Source: Kitasatospora viridis
GTDB lineage: Bacteria; Actinomycetota; Actinomycetes; Streptomycetales; Streptomycetaceae
Assembly (NCBI RefSeq): GCF_007829815.1
Contig: NZ_VIWT01000001.1
Location: 3,619,501 to 3,683,500 of the forward strand
DNA: 64,000 nucleotides
Direction: 5' to 3'
Shown: positions 44,012-60,062 of the stretch, in pieces
Layout: every line of letters begins with the position of its first letter
How positions within the stretch are numbered: position 1 is the first letter of the stretch
Translations under genes and position numbers: made by a program
The notes under the pieces: generated by a model
Told to the model about the DNA's origin: nothing
The model's input: only the letters and a program-made list of their open reading frames with translations
Databases searched by the model: none

Positions 44012-44734
44012 GTGAAGCGCAGCAAGGCCCTCAAGGCCGCGGACCTCAAGGTCGACCGCGACCGCCTGTACGCCCCGCTTGAGGCCGTCCGCCTCGCCCG
44101 GGAGACCGCCACCACCAAGTTCGACTCGACCGTCGAGGTCGCCATGCGCCTGGGTGTCGACCCGCGCAAGGCCGACCAGATGGTCCGCAGCACCGTGAAC
44201 CTGCCGCACGGTACCGGTAAGACCGCCCGGGTCCTGGTCTTCGCGACCGGTGACCGTGCCGAGGCCGCGCGTGCTGCGGGCGCCGACATCGTCGGTGCCG
44301 ACGAGCTGATCGACGAGGTCGCCAAGGGTCGCCTGGACTTCGACGCCGTCGTCTCCACCCCGGACCTCATGGGCAAGGTCGGCCGCCTCGGCCGCGTGCT
44401 CGGTCCGCGTGGTCTGATGCCGAACCCGAAGACCGGCACCGTCACCCCGGACGTGGCCAAGGCCGTCACGGACATCAAGGGCGGCAAGATCGAGTTCCGC
44501 GTCGACAAGCACTCGAACCTGCACTTCATCATCGGTAAGGCCTCCTTCACCGACGAGCAGCTGGTCGAGAACTACGCCGCCGCCCTCGACGAGGTGCTGC
44601 GGGCCAAGCCGTCCGCCGCCAAGGGCCGCTACATCAAGAAGACCGCGTTCTCGACCACCATGGGCCCCGGCATCCAGGTGGACCCGAACCGCACCCGCAA
44701 CCTCCTGGTCGAGGAGGACCCGGCGGCGGTCTGA
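44012..44734 (+). CDS. rplA: 50S ribosomal protein L1
   Basis: A 240-residue L1, the mobile stalk protein near the ribosomal E site and often the autogenous repressor of rplK-rplA. Typical segments are [50 protein letters not shown] and [14 protein letters not shown] 44012 has AGGAGCAG upstream. A 19-bp-stem terminator follows. Confidence 0.97.
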   Translation: MKRSKALKAADLKVDRDRLYAPLEAVRLARETATTKFDSTVEVAMRLGVDPRKADQMVRSTVNLPHGTGKTARVLVFATGDRAEAARAAGADIVGADELIDEVAKGRLDFDAVVSTPDLMGKVGRLGRVLGPRGLMPNPKTGTVTPDVAKAVTDIKGGKIEFRVDKHSNLHFIIGKASFTDEQLVENYAAALDEVLRAKPSAAKGRYIKKTAFSTTMGPGIQVDPNRTRNLLVEEDPAAV

Positions 44735-44760
44735 ACCGCAGCCAGGTCTGACTGACCGTC

Positions 44761-44800
44761 CGTCAGGGCCCGCCTCCCGTCCGGGAGGCGGGCCCTGACG
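44761..44800 (+). terminator. Terminator of rplKA
   Basis: A perfect inverted repeat of 19 bp per arm (44761-44779 and 44782-44800); the innermost pairs must open to form the loop. Confidence 0.85.
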
Positions 44801-44867
44801 CGTTCGGGAACCGGGGGCGGGCCGAGCGGTGTCCTCTCCCGTGACACCGACAGCTTTGGGGGACACC

Positions 44868-45755
44868 ATGCGGATCACCCGCACCGTCGCGGCCACCGCG
44901 CTCACCGGCCTGCTCACCGTCGCCGTCGCGGCCTGCGGCAGCTCGGCGAAGTCGCCGTCCGACAACAGTGCGGGCAAGCCCGCCGGCGGCAGCAGCCCGG
45001 CCGCGGCCGGCACTCCCGCACCGGCGGCCGGCGGCGGCGACGCCAAGGCCGAGCTGCTGGCCGCCGCGATCGTGATGGCCAAGGCCGGCAGTGCGAAGGT
45101 CACCGTGTCCGGCGCCGACTCCGGCACCGGCAGCAGCGCCAGCGGCGAGCTGGCCTGGGGGAGCAGCACCAAGCTGGACGTCACCGAGCAGCAGTCCGGG
45201 CAGGACCTGCGGGTCCGGGTGCTCGGCGACGCGGTCTACCTGGGCACCACCGCGCAGCCCAGCCCGCTGCCCGGCGGCAAGCACTGGGTGCAGCTGCCCA
45301 GCGGCACCAGCTCCGCCTTCCAGTCCCTGCCGGTGATGCTCGACCCGGCCGCCCAGCTCACCGCCGCCGCGCAGAGCGGCAAGATGACCAAGGCCGGCAG
45401 CGAGCAGGTGGCCGGCGCGTCCGCCGACCACTACACCGGCACCGTGCCGGTCAACGACCTGCTGGCGGGCCTGCAGGGCCTCAGCCCGGCCCAGCGCGCG
45501 GCCGTGCAGAGCCAGCTGAACGGCAACACCTCGGTCAAGGTCGAGTTCTGGCTGAACGCCAAGCACGAGCTGGTCCAGCAGCGCGAGCAGCCGCTGACCG
45601 CCGCCGCGAGCCCGAGCGCCGGCGCGGCCACCAGCGGCACCGTGACCACCGGCTACAGCGACCTCGGCGTCCAGGTCACCGTCAGCGCCCCGCCCGCGAG
45701 CGACCAGGCCGACCCGAGCGCGGCCCTCCAACTGCTCGGCCCGAAGCTCGGCTGA
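44868..45755 (+). CDS. LppX/LprAFG-like lipoprotein
   Basis: A 295-residue exported lipoprotein. It has a signal peptide with lipobox VAVAAC (Cys23), a Ser/Pro/Ala/Gly-rich linker, then a domain of about 220 residues whose order of segments (KVTVSGADSGTG, VRVLGDAVYLG, HYTGTVPVNDLL, VKVEFWLNAKHELVQ) resembles actinobacterial LppX/LprG-type lipid carriers. These shuttle lipids across the cell envelope. ATG 44868 has TTGGGGGA upstream. A lipoprotein at this position between rplA and rplJ is usual in streptomycetes. Confidence 0.75.
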   Translation: MRITRTVAATALTGLLTVAVAACGSSAKSPSDNSAGKPAGGSSPAAAGTPAPAAGGGDAKAELLAAAIVMAKAGSAKVTVSGADSGTGSSASGELAWGSSTKLDVTEQQSGQDLRVRVLGDAVYLGTTAQPSPLPGGKHWVQLPSGTSSAFQSLPVMLDPAAQLTAAAQSGKMTKAGSEQVAGASADHYTGTVPVNDLLAGLQGLSPAQRAAVQSQLNGNTSVKVEFWLNAKHELVQQREQPLTAAASPSAGAATSGTVTTGYSDLGVQVTVSAPPASDQADPSAALQLLGPKLG

Positions 45756-45775
45756 CCCGGTGAAGGGGGCGGGAT

Positions 45776-45805
45776 TTGGTGTTCTCGCCCCCTTGACCGT
45801 AGGCT
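45776..45805 (+). promoter_or_regulatory. Candidate rplJ promoter
   Basis: TTGGTG (45776-45781) and TAGGCT (45800-45805), 18 bp apart, about 285 bp before rplJ. A TTGACC at 45793 has no good partner. Confidence 0.4.
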
Positions 45806-45829
45806 GAGCTCTGCCAAAGACCGCTGGTT

Positions 45830-46088
45830 GTCGTATCGCGCCCCCGGGCCGGACGACCGAAGGTTCTGCGCTCAGCGCAGGCAGCCCGCGCAGGAGAGTT
45901 TGGAGCTTTGACTTCCGGTCGCACGGTTTCCGTGCGTCTGTCGAGGTCGTACCGAGCCCCGTGCCTTCTGCGCACCGGGGCTTTTCTCATACCCCTGGCG
46001 AGCTGCCCTCCGCTCCAGTGGTCCGAGGCACCGTAGGTCGACTGTTCCAAGGTCGGCCGACCTCGACATCACGGAAGGAGGCGTAAGC
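45830..46088 (+). ncRNA. Ribosomal protein L10 leader
   Basis: The long untranslated region before rplJ is where bacteria carry the L10 leader, which binds L10(L12)4 for autoregulation. It includes GGAGAGTTTGGAGC (45893-45906) and a hairpin AGCCCCGTGC/GCACCGGGGCT (45955-45982) followed by TTTTC, which looks like an attenuator. Exact boundaries and the match to the Rfam model need a covariance search. Confidence 0.55.
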
Positions 46089-46090
46089 CT

Positions 46091-46654
46091 ATGGCCAGGC
46101 CTGACAAGGCTGCTGCCGTCGCGGAGATCACGGAGAAGTTCCGTGCCTCCAACGCGGCCGTGCTGACCGAGTACCGCGGTCTGACGGTGAAGCAGGTCAA
46201 GACCCTGCGTCGCTCGCTGGGCGCTAACGCCCAGTACGCCGTGGTGAAGAACACGCTGACCAAGATCGCGGCCAATGAGGTCGGGATCACGGAGCTCGAC
46301 GACCAGTTCACTGGTCCGACGGCTGTCGCCTTCGTCACCGGTGACCCGGTGGAGTCGGCCAAGGCTCTGCGTGACTTCGCCAAGGAGAACCCCGCCCTCA
46401 TCATCAAGGGTGGTGTTCTCGACGGTAAGGCGCTGACCGCCGACGACATCAAGAAGCTCGCGGACCTTGAGTCCCGCGAGGTGCTGCTCGCCAAGCTGGC
46501 GGGTGCCCTGAAGGCCAAGCCCTCGCAGGCTGCCGCGCTCTTCCAGGCCCTGCCCTCGAAGCTCGTCCGCACCGTGGACGCGCTTCGCGAGAAGAAGGCC
46601 GAGCAGGGCGGTGCCGGTACGCCGGCTCCCGCCGAGGACGCCGCCGCCGAGTGA
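46091..46654 (+). CDS. rplJ: 50S ribosomal protein L10
   Basis: A 187-residue L10, base of the L7/L12 stalk. Conserved N-terminus [16 protein letters not shown], then [18 protein letters not shown] and [10 protein letters not shown]; the C-terminal helix binds L12 dimers ([20 protein letters not shown]). AAGGAGG precedes ATG 46091. Cotranscribed with rplL. Confidence 0.97.
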   Translation: MARPDKAAAVAEITEKFRASNAAVLTEYRGLTVKQVKTLRRSLGANAQYAVVKNTLTKIAANEVGITELDDQFTGPTAVAFVTGDPVESAKALRDFAKENPALIIKGGVLDGKALTADDIKKLADLESREVLLAKLAGALKAKPSQAAALFQALPSKLVRTVDALREKKAEQGGAGTPAPAEDAAAE

Positions 46655-46747
46655 TCGGCGACGGGCTCACGCCCTCGCAGCGGGCCCGCGCCCGCCACAA
46701 CCCGTACATCCCGGCACCACCTGCCGAATGAGTGGAAGGACGCCATC

Positions 46748-47131
46748 ATGGCGAAGCTGACCCAGGACGAGCTGCTCGCGCAGTTCGAGGAGCTCACCCT
46801 CATCGAGCTCTCCGAGTTCGTTAAGGCGTTCGAGGAGAAGTTCGACGTCACCGCCGCCGCCCCGGTTGCGATCGCCGCCGCCGGTGGCGCCGCTGCTCCG
46901 GTCGAGGCCGCTGAGGAGCAGGACGAGTTCGACGTCATCCTCGATGGCCCGGGCGACAAGAAGATCCAGGTCATCAAGGAGGTGCGCACCCTGACCTCCC
47001 TCGGCCTGAAGGAGGCCAAGGACCTCGTTGACACCGCCGGTGCGGTCGTCCTGGAGAAGGTCACCAAGGAGGCCGCCGAGAAGGCGAAGGCCGCCCTTGA
47101 GGGCGCTGGCGCCAAGGTCACCGTCAAGTGA
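46748..47131 (+). CDS. rplL: 50S ribosomal protein L7/L12
   Basis: A 127-residue stalk protein. It has the N-terminal dimer domain ([20 protein letters not shown]), an Ala-rich hinge ([20 protein letters not shown]) and a C-terminal factor-binding domain ([20 protein letters not shown]). It recruits EF-Tu and EF-G. GTGGAAGGA precedes ATG 46748. A TTCG-loop hairpin follows. Confidence 0.97.
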   Translation: MAKLTQDELLAQFEELTLIELSEFVKAFEEKFDVTAAAPVAIAAAGGAAAPVEAAEEQDEFDVILDGPGDKKIQVIKEVRTLTSLGLKEAKDLVDTAGAVVLEKVTKEAAEKAKAALEGAGAKVTVK

Positions 47132-47159
47132 CTTTGAGCTCCTAGCGAGTTCTCTGCCG

Positions 47160-47197
47160 GGCCGGGCCGGCCACCCTTCGGGGTGGCCGGCCCGGCC
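47160..47197 (+). terminator. Hairpin between rplL and rpoB
   Basis: A 17-bp perfect stem around a TTCG tetraloop. In other bacteria a partial terminator here sets the ribosomal-protein to RNA-polymerase ratio. Confidence 0.8.
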
Positions 47198-47718
47198 TGT
47201 CTGCGTTCGGGCCGGGCTGTCGGCGGTGCGGGGTATGGTGATCACCGCTGTAACACCTGAGGGGTCTTCAGCGATGAACAACCCGAGGTCCACGGTTCGG
47301 CCGGGCCTTGACGAACGGCGGCGGGCGCGCGATTCTCAAGGCGCGCGCCGACACCCCGAGGGCGGTGGGCCGTTAGTTTGGGTGGCCCCCGGATGCATAA
47401 CCCGGGGCCGCTGCGGGAACTCACTCAGTGTGAGTCGCGGTGCCTGCCTCTTCGAGGGGCTGGGCACCGCTGCGGTGCGCGGTGCAGTAGGTGCGGTACG
47501 TGACGGAGGGAGAGTCCGATTCGGTCTCCGAATCAGGACTGGACAGCAGTGCAGCCATTGGCTACACTGTCCCTTTGCGCTGCCTGTTAGCTGCTCCGTG
47601 ACTCGTCGCCCGGAGTCGGCGTTGCCCTGACCTGGGATTTCTCCACCGGATGAGTCCCTCGGCAAGGCCCGGCCGGTACGCGCGTAGTGAGCTCCGAGCC
47701 CTCGGAAGGACCCCCCTC
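47198..47718. other. rpoB upstream region and leader
   Basis: A 520-bp region without a convincing gene. Two promoters are visible. An upstream one is TTGACG (47308-47313) with GATTCT (47331-47336), 17 bp apart. A downstream one is TGGACA (47539-47544) with TACACT (47562-47567), also 17 bp apart. About 150 nt of leader precede the TTG start. Confidence 0.6.
47539..47567 (+). promoter_or_regulatory. Main rpoB promoter
   Basis: TGGACA and TACACT separated by 17 bp in the stretch GGACAGCAGTGCAGCCATTG; a strong match to the vegetative sigma consensus. Confidence 0.6.
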
Positions 47719-51195
<3,477 letters not shown>

Positions 51196-51298
51196 CGGAG
51201 GTTGGGCCGGCCTGACCGACAGGTCCGGCCGGCCCGCCCCCAGGCCCCCCTCAGACCACAAAAAGACTCTCGATTCACGAAAGAGGGCTTGACGACCA

Positions 51299-55204
<3,906 letters not shown>

Positions 55205-55220
55205 GCCCGCTGCTCTCCGT

Positions 55221-55262
55221 CCGCAGGGCGGTCATCCCACTCGTGGGGTGGCCGCCCTGCGG
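55221..55262 (+). terminator. Terminator of rpoBC
   Basis: A 20-bp stem CCGCAGGGCGGTCATCCCAC / GTGGGGTGGCCGCCCTGCGG with two wobble pairs, 17 bp after rpoC. Confidence 0.85.
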
Positions 55263-55420
55263 CGTTCCTCCCTCCCGGGAACGGCTGCCTCCCCCGTGCG
55301 GGGGAGGCCGGCAAACCACTCGGGCGAGCGATCCGCGACCAGGGCCCCGGCGGGCAGTCTTGGAGCGTCGGCCCGGAGGGTCCGGGTCCGACGGCTTCGA
55401 GTTCGAGGGGGAGCCCGGAC

Positions 55421-56104
55421 ATGAACAACCGCCTGACCCGGGTGATGGTGTACGCCGCGATCACCGGCATCGTGATCCTCGCCATGACGGCCTGCGACTG
55501 GACCGGTTCGGAGAAGCACACCAACGTCAGCTACGCGATCGGGCAGCCGGTGAAGACGCTGGTGGTGCAGGGCCAGACCGGCAACGTCAGGGTGGTCGGC
55601 GGCGGGGACGCGGTCACCGTGACCGAGCACCAGAACTACAAGGACCAGCAGCCCGCCACCACCCACCAGGTCAGCGCCGACGGCACCCTGACGCTGGCCT
55701 ACCACTGCCAGGACTGCGGGGTCGGCTACGAGGTCCACGTGCCCGCGGGCACCGTGGTGAAGGTGACCGACCAGACCGGGGAGCTGGCGTTCTCCGGGCT
55801 GACCGCCGACGTGCAGGGCACCACCGAGACCGGCGACATCAACGCGACCAGGCTGTCCGGCGGCAAGGTCGAGCTGCGCACCGAGACCGGCAACGTCACG
55901 GCCGGCTTCAACACCGCCCCGACCGCGGTGGACGCCAACGCCGAGACCGGCTCGATCCGGATCAGCGTGCCCGGCGGCACCGGCTACACCGTCTCGGCCG
56001 GCACGCAGACCGGCTCGGTCAACGTGGCGGTCCCGCAGGACTCCGCCGGACGGACCATCGACGCCCACGCCGAGACCGGCAATGTCGCTGTCACGGGGGC
56101 CTGA
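55421..56104 (+). CDS. DUF4097-type beta-helix lipoprotein
   Basis: A 227-residue lipoprotein with lipobox LAMTAC (Cys25). It is followed by repeated short beta strands containing TGNV/TGDI/TGSI words (QTGNVRVVGG, TETGDINATRL, TETGNVTAGF, AETGSIRISV, QTGSVNVAV, AETGNVAVTG), the signature of DUF4097 adhesin-like beta helices. GGGGGAG lies before ATG 55421. It directly precedes a two-component system and may be its target or sensor partner, since such proteins often neighbour envelope-stress regulators; this is inferred. Confidence 0.8.
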   Translation: MNNRLTRVMVYAAITGIVILAMTACDWTGSEKHTNVSYAIGQPVKTLVVQGQTGNVRVVGGGDAVTVTEHQNYKDQQPATTHQVSADGTLTLAYHCQDCGVGYEVHVPAGTVVKVTDQTGELAFSGLTADVQGTTETGDINATRLSGGKVELRTETGNVTAGFNTAPTAVDANAETGSIRISVPGGTGYTVSAGTQTGSVNVAVPQDSAGRTIDAHAETGNVAVTGA

Positions 56105-56183
56105 GCCCGGCTTCCCGCTACCGCACCGGGCGGCTAGGCTGCCGCTCGCCCTGCTGGTGGGCGGGGGAGCGACGGGGGCACGG

Positions 56184-57362
56184 GTGGAGAGTACGTGGCA
56201 GGGGCGGCTGATCCGCTCGGTGGCGGGGCGGCCGTTCGCGGTGGACTGCGTGCTGGCCTTCCTGGCCGGGGCGATCGCGGTCTGGGCGGTGCTCTTCGAC
56301 TCCCGCTACTGGCCGCTGTGGACCTTCCTGCTGGCCGCCGCCACCGCGGCTCCGCTGCCCTGGCGGCGGCGGGCGCCGTTCACCGTGTTCTGGCTCTCCA
56401 GCCTCCCCTCGCTCTGCCTGAGCCTGTTCGCGCACTCCGCGCAGCCGCAGATCATGCTGGCCGGGATCCTGGTCATCTACACCCTGGCGGACCGCGGCAA
56501 GGAGTGGCAGCGCTGGCTGACCCTGGCCGGGTTGGTCGTCTACAACGTGTTCGGCACCCGCTCGCCGAACGGGCTGATCTTCAGCGAGCTGACCGCCGTC
56601 GGCTCCTTCATCCTCGGCTCGATCACCCGTGAGCTGCGCCGGCAGGCGGCGACCGAGAAGCAGCGGGCGCACGAGGCCGGCGCCCAGGCGGCCAGTGAGG
56701 CGGCCCGGGCGGTGGCCGAGGAGCGGGCCCGGATCGCCCGGGAGATGCACGACATCCTGGCGCACGCCGTCTCCCTGATGGTCATTCAGGCCGAGGCCGG
56801 GCCGCTGGTGGTGCACCGCGACCCGGAGCGCGCGGTGCGCACCTTCGACACCATCGCCGACTCGGGGCGGGATGCCATGGTGCAGCTGCGACGGGTCCTC
56901 GGGGTGCTCAAGGAGGTCGGGGAGGCTCCCCAACTTGCGCCGCAGCCAAGGCTTTTGGAGCTCACGGCGGTGGCCGACCGGGTGCGCGCGGCGGGTGTGC
57001 GGGTCGAGCTGGAGCTGCCCGAGCCGGCACCCGCGCTGCCGGCCGACGTGGAGGCGGCCGCCTACCGGATCGTCCAGGAGGCGCTGACCAACGTGCTCAA
57101 GCACTCCGGCGCCGACCGGGCCGAGGTGGCGGTGGTCGAGCGGGCCGAACGGCTGGAACTGACGGTGCGTGACAACGGGCGCGGGCCGGGCGCGGAGGCG
57201 CCCGCCGGCGCCGCCGGCTGGAACGGCGGCCGCGGGCTGCTCGGCATCCGGGAACGCGCCGCGGCCTGCGGCGGGCGGGCCGAGGTCGGTCCGGGCCCGG
57301 ACGGGACGGGTTTCCAGGTCCGGGCGGACCTCCCGCTGGACCGCCCGGCCCTCGCTAGGTGA
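56184..57362 (+). CDS. NarL-type sensor histidine kinase
   Basis: A 392-residue kinase of the HisKA_3 family with a membrane N-terminus of four to five helices (residues 15-150) and no large outside domain. The phospho-acceptor is in ERARIAREMHDILAHAVSLM, and the ATPase domain has EALTNVLKHSG and DNGRGPG...GRGLLGIRERA. Kinases of this shape (DesK/LiaS-like) sense membrane state. GTG 56184 was preferred over 56082, which overlaps the lipoprotein gene. The response regulator starts 21 bp after. Confidence 0.9.
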   Translation: MESTWQGRLIRSVAGRPFAVDCVLAFLAGAIAVWAVLFDSRYWPLWTFLLAAATAAPLPWRRRAPFTVFWLSSLPSLCLSLFAHSAQPQIMLAGILVIYTLADRGKEWQRWLTLAGLVVYNVFGTRSPNGLIFSELTAVGSFILGSITRELRRQAATEKQRAHEAGAQAASEAARAVAEERARIAREMHDILAHAVSLMVIQAEAGPLVVHRDPERAVRTFDTIADSGRDAMVQLRRVLGVLKEVGEAPQLAPQPRLLELTAVADRVRAAGVRVELELPEPAPALPADVEAAAYRIVQEALTNVLKHSGADRAEVAVVERAERLELTVRDNGRGPGAEAPAGAAGWNGGRGLLGIRERAAACGGRAEVGPGPDGTGFQVRADLPLDRPALAR

Positions 57363-57383
57363 GGCACTGTGAAGGAGCACGGC

Positions 57384-58064
57384 GTGATACGAGTGGTGGT
57401 GGCCGACGACCAGGAGCTGGTCCGGGCCGGCTTCGGGATGATCCTGGACGCCCAGCCGGACATCGAGGTGGTCGCCGAGGCGGCCGACGGCGAGCAGGCG
57501 ATCGCGGCGGTCGCCGAGCACCGGCCCGACGTGCTGCTGCTGGACGTCCGGATGCCGGTGCTGGACGGGCTGGGCGCGGCCCGCCGGGTCTGCGCCGAGT
57601 ACCCGCTGACCAAGGTGCTGATGCTCACCACCTTCGACATCGACGACTACGTCTACGACGCGCTGCACGCGGGGGCCAGCGGCTTCCTGCTCAAGGACGT
57701 CCGCCGGGACGACCTGGCGCACGGGGTGCGGCTGGTCGCCCGGGGCGAGGCGCTGCTGGCGCCCTCGGTGACCCGGCGGCTGATCAGCGAGTTCGCCGCC
57801 CGCCGGCCGGGCGGTGCCGGGGGAGCGGCCGCGGCACGGCCGCAGCACCGACTGCTGGAGCAGCTGACGGCCCGTGAGCAGGAGACCCTGCGGCTGCTCG
57901 CCAGGGGCCTGTCGAACGCCGAGATCGCCACCGAACTGGTGGTCAGCGAGCACACCGTGAAGACCCATGTGTCCAACGTGCTCAGCAAGTTGGGGCTGCG
58001 CGACCGGGTGCACGCGGTGGTCTTCGCGTACGAGGCGGGGGCAGTGGTGGCGGGGGAGGTCTGA
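57384..58064 (+). CDS. NarL/LuxR-type response regulator
   Basis: A 226-residue partner of the preceding kinase. Receiver domain: VVVADDQELVRAGFGMIL with acidic pocket, Asp in VLLLDVRMPVLDG, Thr in LMLTTFD and Lys in FLLKDV. C-terminal LuxR helix-turn-helix: LTAREQETLRLLARGLSNAE and EHTVKTHVSNVLSKL. GTG 57384 is chosen for AAGGAG 6 nt upstream; GTG 57369 is also in frame. Confidence 0.92.
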   Translation: MIRVVVADDQELVRAGFGMILDAQPDIEVVAEAADGEQAIAAVAEHRPDVLLLDVRMPVLDGLGAARRVCAEYPLTKVLMLTTFDIDDYVYDALHAGASGFLLKDVRRDDLAHGVRLVARGEALLAPSVTRRLISEFAARRPGGAGGAAAARPQHRLLEQLTAREQETLRLLARGLSNAEIATELVVSEHTVKTHVSNVLSKLGLRDRVHAVVFAYEAGAVVAGEV

Positions 58065-58131
58065 GCCCGGCGGGCTGTGACCACTCCGAAACCGGGTGCG
58101 GCAGCCGGTGCGGCGCGCCTAGGGTCGGAGC

Positions 58132-58857
58132 ATGACCAGCCGAACCCTTGTCGCCGTGCTCACCGGTGCCGGGATCTCCACCGACTCCGGCATCCCCGAC
58201 TACCGCGGGCCGAACGGCCTGTGGCAGCGCGACCCGGCCGCCCAGGACCTGGTGACCATCGGCCCCTACCTGGCCGACCCCGAGGTCCGCCGCCGGGCCT
58301 GGCTGCTGCGCCGGGACGGCGGGGCGCTGCGGGCCGAGCCCAACGCCGGCCACCGGGCGCTGGTCGAGCTGGACGCGAAGCTGCCGATGCGGGTGCTCAC
58401 CCAGAACGTCGACGGGCTGCACCAGAAGGCCGGCCTGCGCGACAGCCGGGTGCTGGAGCTGCACGGCACCGCGCGCCGGGTGCGCTGCATGGACTGCGAG
58501 TTCACCTGCCCGACCGAGCGGGCGCTGGAGCGGGTGGCGGCCGGCGAGGCGGACCCGCCCTGCCCGGACTGCGGCGGGATCCTGCGCCCGGCCACCGTGA
58601 TGTTCGGCGAGGCGCTGGATCCGGTGGTGCTGGAGCGCGCCGCCAAGATCGCCCAACTGTGCGACGTGTTCGTCGCGGTCGGCAGCAGCCTGCAGGTGCA
58701 CCCGGCGGCCGGCCTGGTCGGCGTGGCGGTGGAGGCGGGCGCCCGGCTGATCGTGGTCAACGCCGAGCCGACCCCGTACGACGAGCTGGCCGAGCAGGTC
58801 GTCCGGGACCCCATCTCGACGGCGCTGCCCGCCCTGGTGGCTACGCTGACCGGATGA
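58132..58857 (+). CDS. NAD-dependent protein deacylase (sirtuin, Sir2)
   Basis: A 241-residue Sir2 enzyme. NAD motifs are GAGISTDSGIPDYRG and TQNVDGLHQKAG. The catalytic His is in LELHGTARRV, four zinc cysteines in CMDCEFTC and CPDC, and GSSLQVHPAA. Sirtuins remove acyl groups from lysine using NAD, releasing nicotinamide and O-acetyl-ADP-ribose; some ADP-ribosylate. The stop overlaps the P450 start (ATGA), and two genes later comes an ADP-ribosylglycohydrolase, so the operon may link NAD-dependent modification and its reversal. Confidence 0.93.
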   Translation: MTSRTLVAVLTGAGISTDSGIPDYRGPNGLWQRDPAAQDLVTIGPYLADPEVRRRAWLLRRDGGALRAEPNAGHRALVELDAKLPMRVLTQNVDGLHQKAGLRDSRVLELHGTARRVRCMDCEFTCPTERALERVAAGEADPPCPDCGGILRPATVMFGEALDPVVLERAAKIAQLCDVFVAVGSSLQVHPAAGLVGVAVEAGARLIVVNAEPTPYDELAEQVVRDPISTALPALVATLTG

Positions 58858-60062
58858 CGCCCCGATTCGACCCCTGGTCCGCCGAGTTCGTCGCACACCC
58901 CTACGAGGTGTACGCCCAGCTGCGGGCCGACGCCCCGGTGGTCTTCCACCAGGCCACCGGGAGCTGGCTGGTCTCCCGGCACGCCGACGTCAGCGCCCTG
59001 CTGCGGGACCGCCGGCTGGGCCGGGTCTACACCCACCGGTTCAGCCACCAGGAGTTCGGCCGCAGCGCGCCCGACCCGGCGCACGAGCCCTTCCACACCC
59101 TCAACGACAACGGCCTGCTCGACCTGGAGGGCCCGGACCACACCCGGATCCGCCGACTGGTCGCCAAGGCCTTCACCCCGCGGATGGTCGAGGGGCTGCG
59201 CCCGACGGTGGCCCGGCTGGCCGGCGAACTGGTGGACGGCCTGCTCGCCGAGGGCGGCGGCGACCTGATCTCCGCGGTCGCCGAACCACTGCCGGTGGCG
59301 GTGATCGCCGAGATGCTCGGCGTGCCCGCCGCCGACCGGGCGCTGCTGCGGCCCTGGTCGGCCGCGATCACCGGGATGTTCGAGCCCAGCCCCACGCCAG
59401 AGGCGGCGAAGCGCGCGGTGGACGCCAGCGTCGAGTTCTCCGACTACCTGCGCGCGCTGATCCGCGAGCGCCGGGCGACCCCAGGCCCCGACCTGGTCTC
59501 CGCGCTGATCGCCGCCCAGGAGGAAGGCGACCAGCTCTCCGAGCAGGAGATGGTCTCCACCTGCGCGCTGCTGCTGAACGCCGGCCACGAGGCGACCGTC
59601 AACACCACCGGCAACGGCTGGTGGGCGCTCTTCCGCAACCCCGACCAGCTGGCCCGGCTCCGGGCCGACGTGGACACCGTGCTGCCCACCGCGATCGAGG
59701 AACTGCTGCGCTACGACACGCCGCTGCAGATGTTCACCCGCTGGGTCCTGGAGGACATCGAGGTGGCCGGCAGCACGGTGCCGAAGGGCAGTCAGCTCGC
59801 CCTGCTGTTCGGCTCGGCCAACCGCGACGGAGCTCGGTTCGCCGACCCGGACCGACTGGACGTCAGCCGCACCGACAACCCGCACATCAGCTTCGGCGCG
59901 GGCATCCACTTCTGCCTCGGCGCCCCGCTGGCCAGGCTCGAACTCGCGGAATCCTATGGCGCGTTGCTGCGACGGGTGCCTAACCTGACGCTGCTGCGCG
60001 AACCGGCGTGGCAGCCCGGATACGTGATCCGCGGCCTGACCGAACTCCTGGTGACCACCTGA
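58854..60062 (+). CDS. Cytochrome P450
   Basis: A 402-residue bacterial P450. I-helix oxygen motif is LLNAGHEATVN (Ala-Gly-His-Glu-Ala-Thr), K-helix ExxR is in AIEELLRYDTPLQMFTR, and heme Cys is in FGAGIHFCLGAPLAR. It is similar in length and style to the CYP107/CYP105-type streptomycete enzymes that oxidise secondary metabolites. Substrate unknown. Its start overlaps the sirtuin stop, and its stop overlaps the next start by one base, so all three proteins are translated as a coupled set. Confidence 0.95.
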   Translation: MTPRFDPWSAEFVAHPYEVYAQLRADAPVVFHQATGSWLVSRHADVSALLRDRRLGRVYTHRFSHQEFGRSAPDPAHEPFHTLNDNGLLDLEGPDHTRIRRLVAKAFTPRMVEGLRPTVARLAGELVDGLLAEGGGDLISAVAEPLPVAVIAEMLGVPAADRALLRPWSAAITGMFEPSPTPEAAKRAVDASVEFSDYLRALIRERRATPGPDLVSALIAAQEEGDQLSEQEMVSTCALLLNAGHEATVNTTGNGWWALFRNPDQLARLRADVDTVLPTAIEELLRYDTPLQMFTRWVLEDIEVAGSTVPKGSQLALLFGSANRDGARFADPDRLDVSRTDNPHISFGAGIHFCLGAPLARLELAESYGALLRRVPNLTLLREPAWQPGYVIRGLTELLVTT

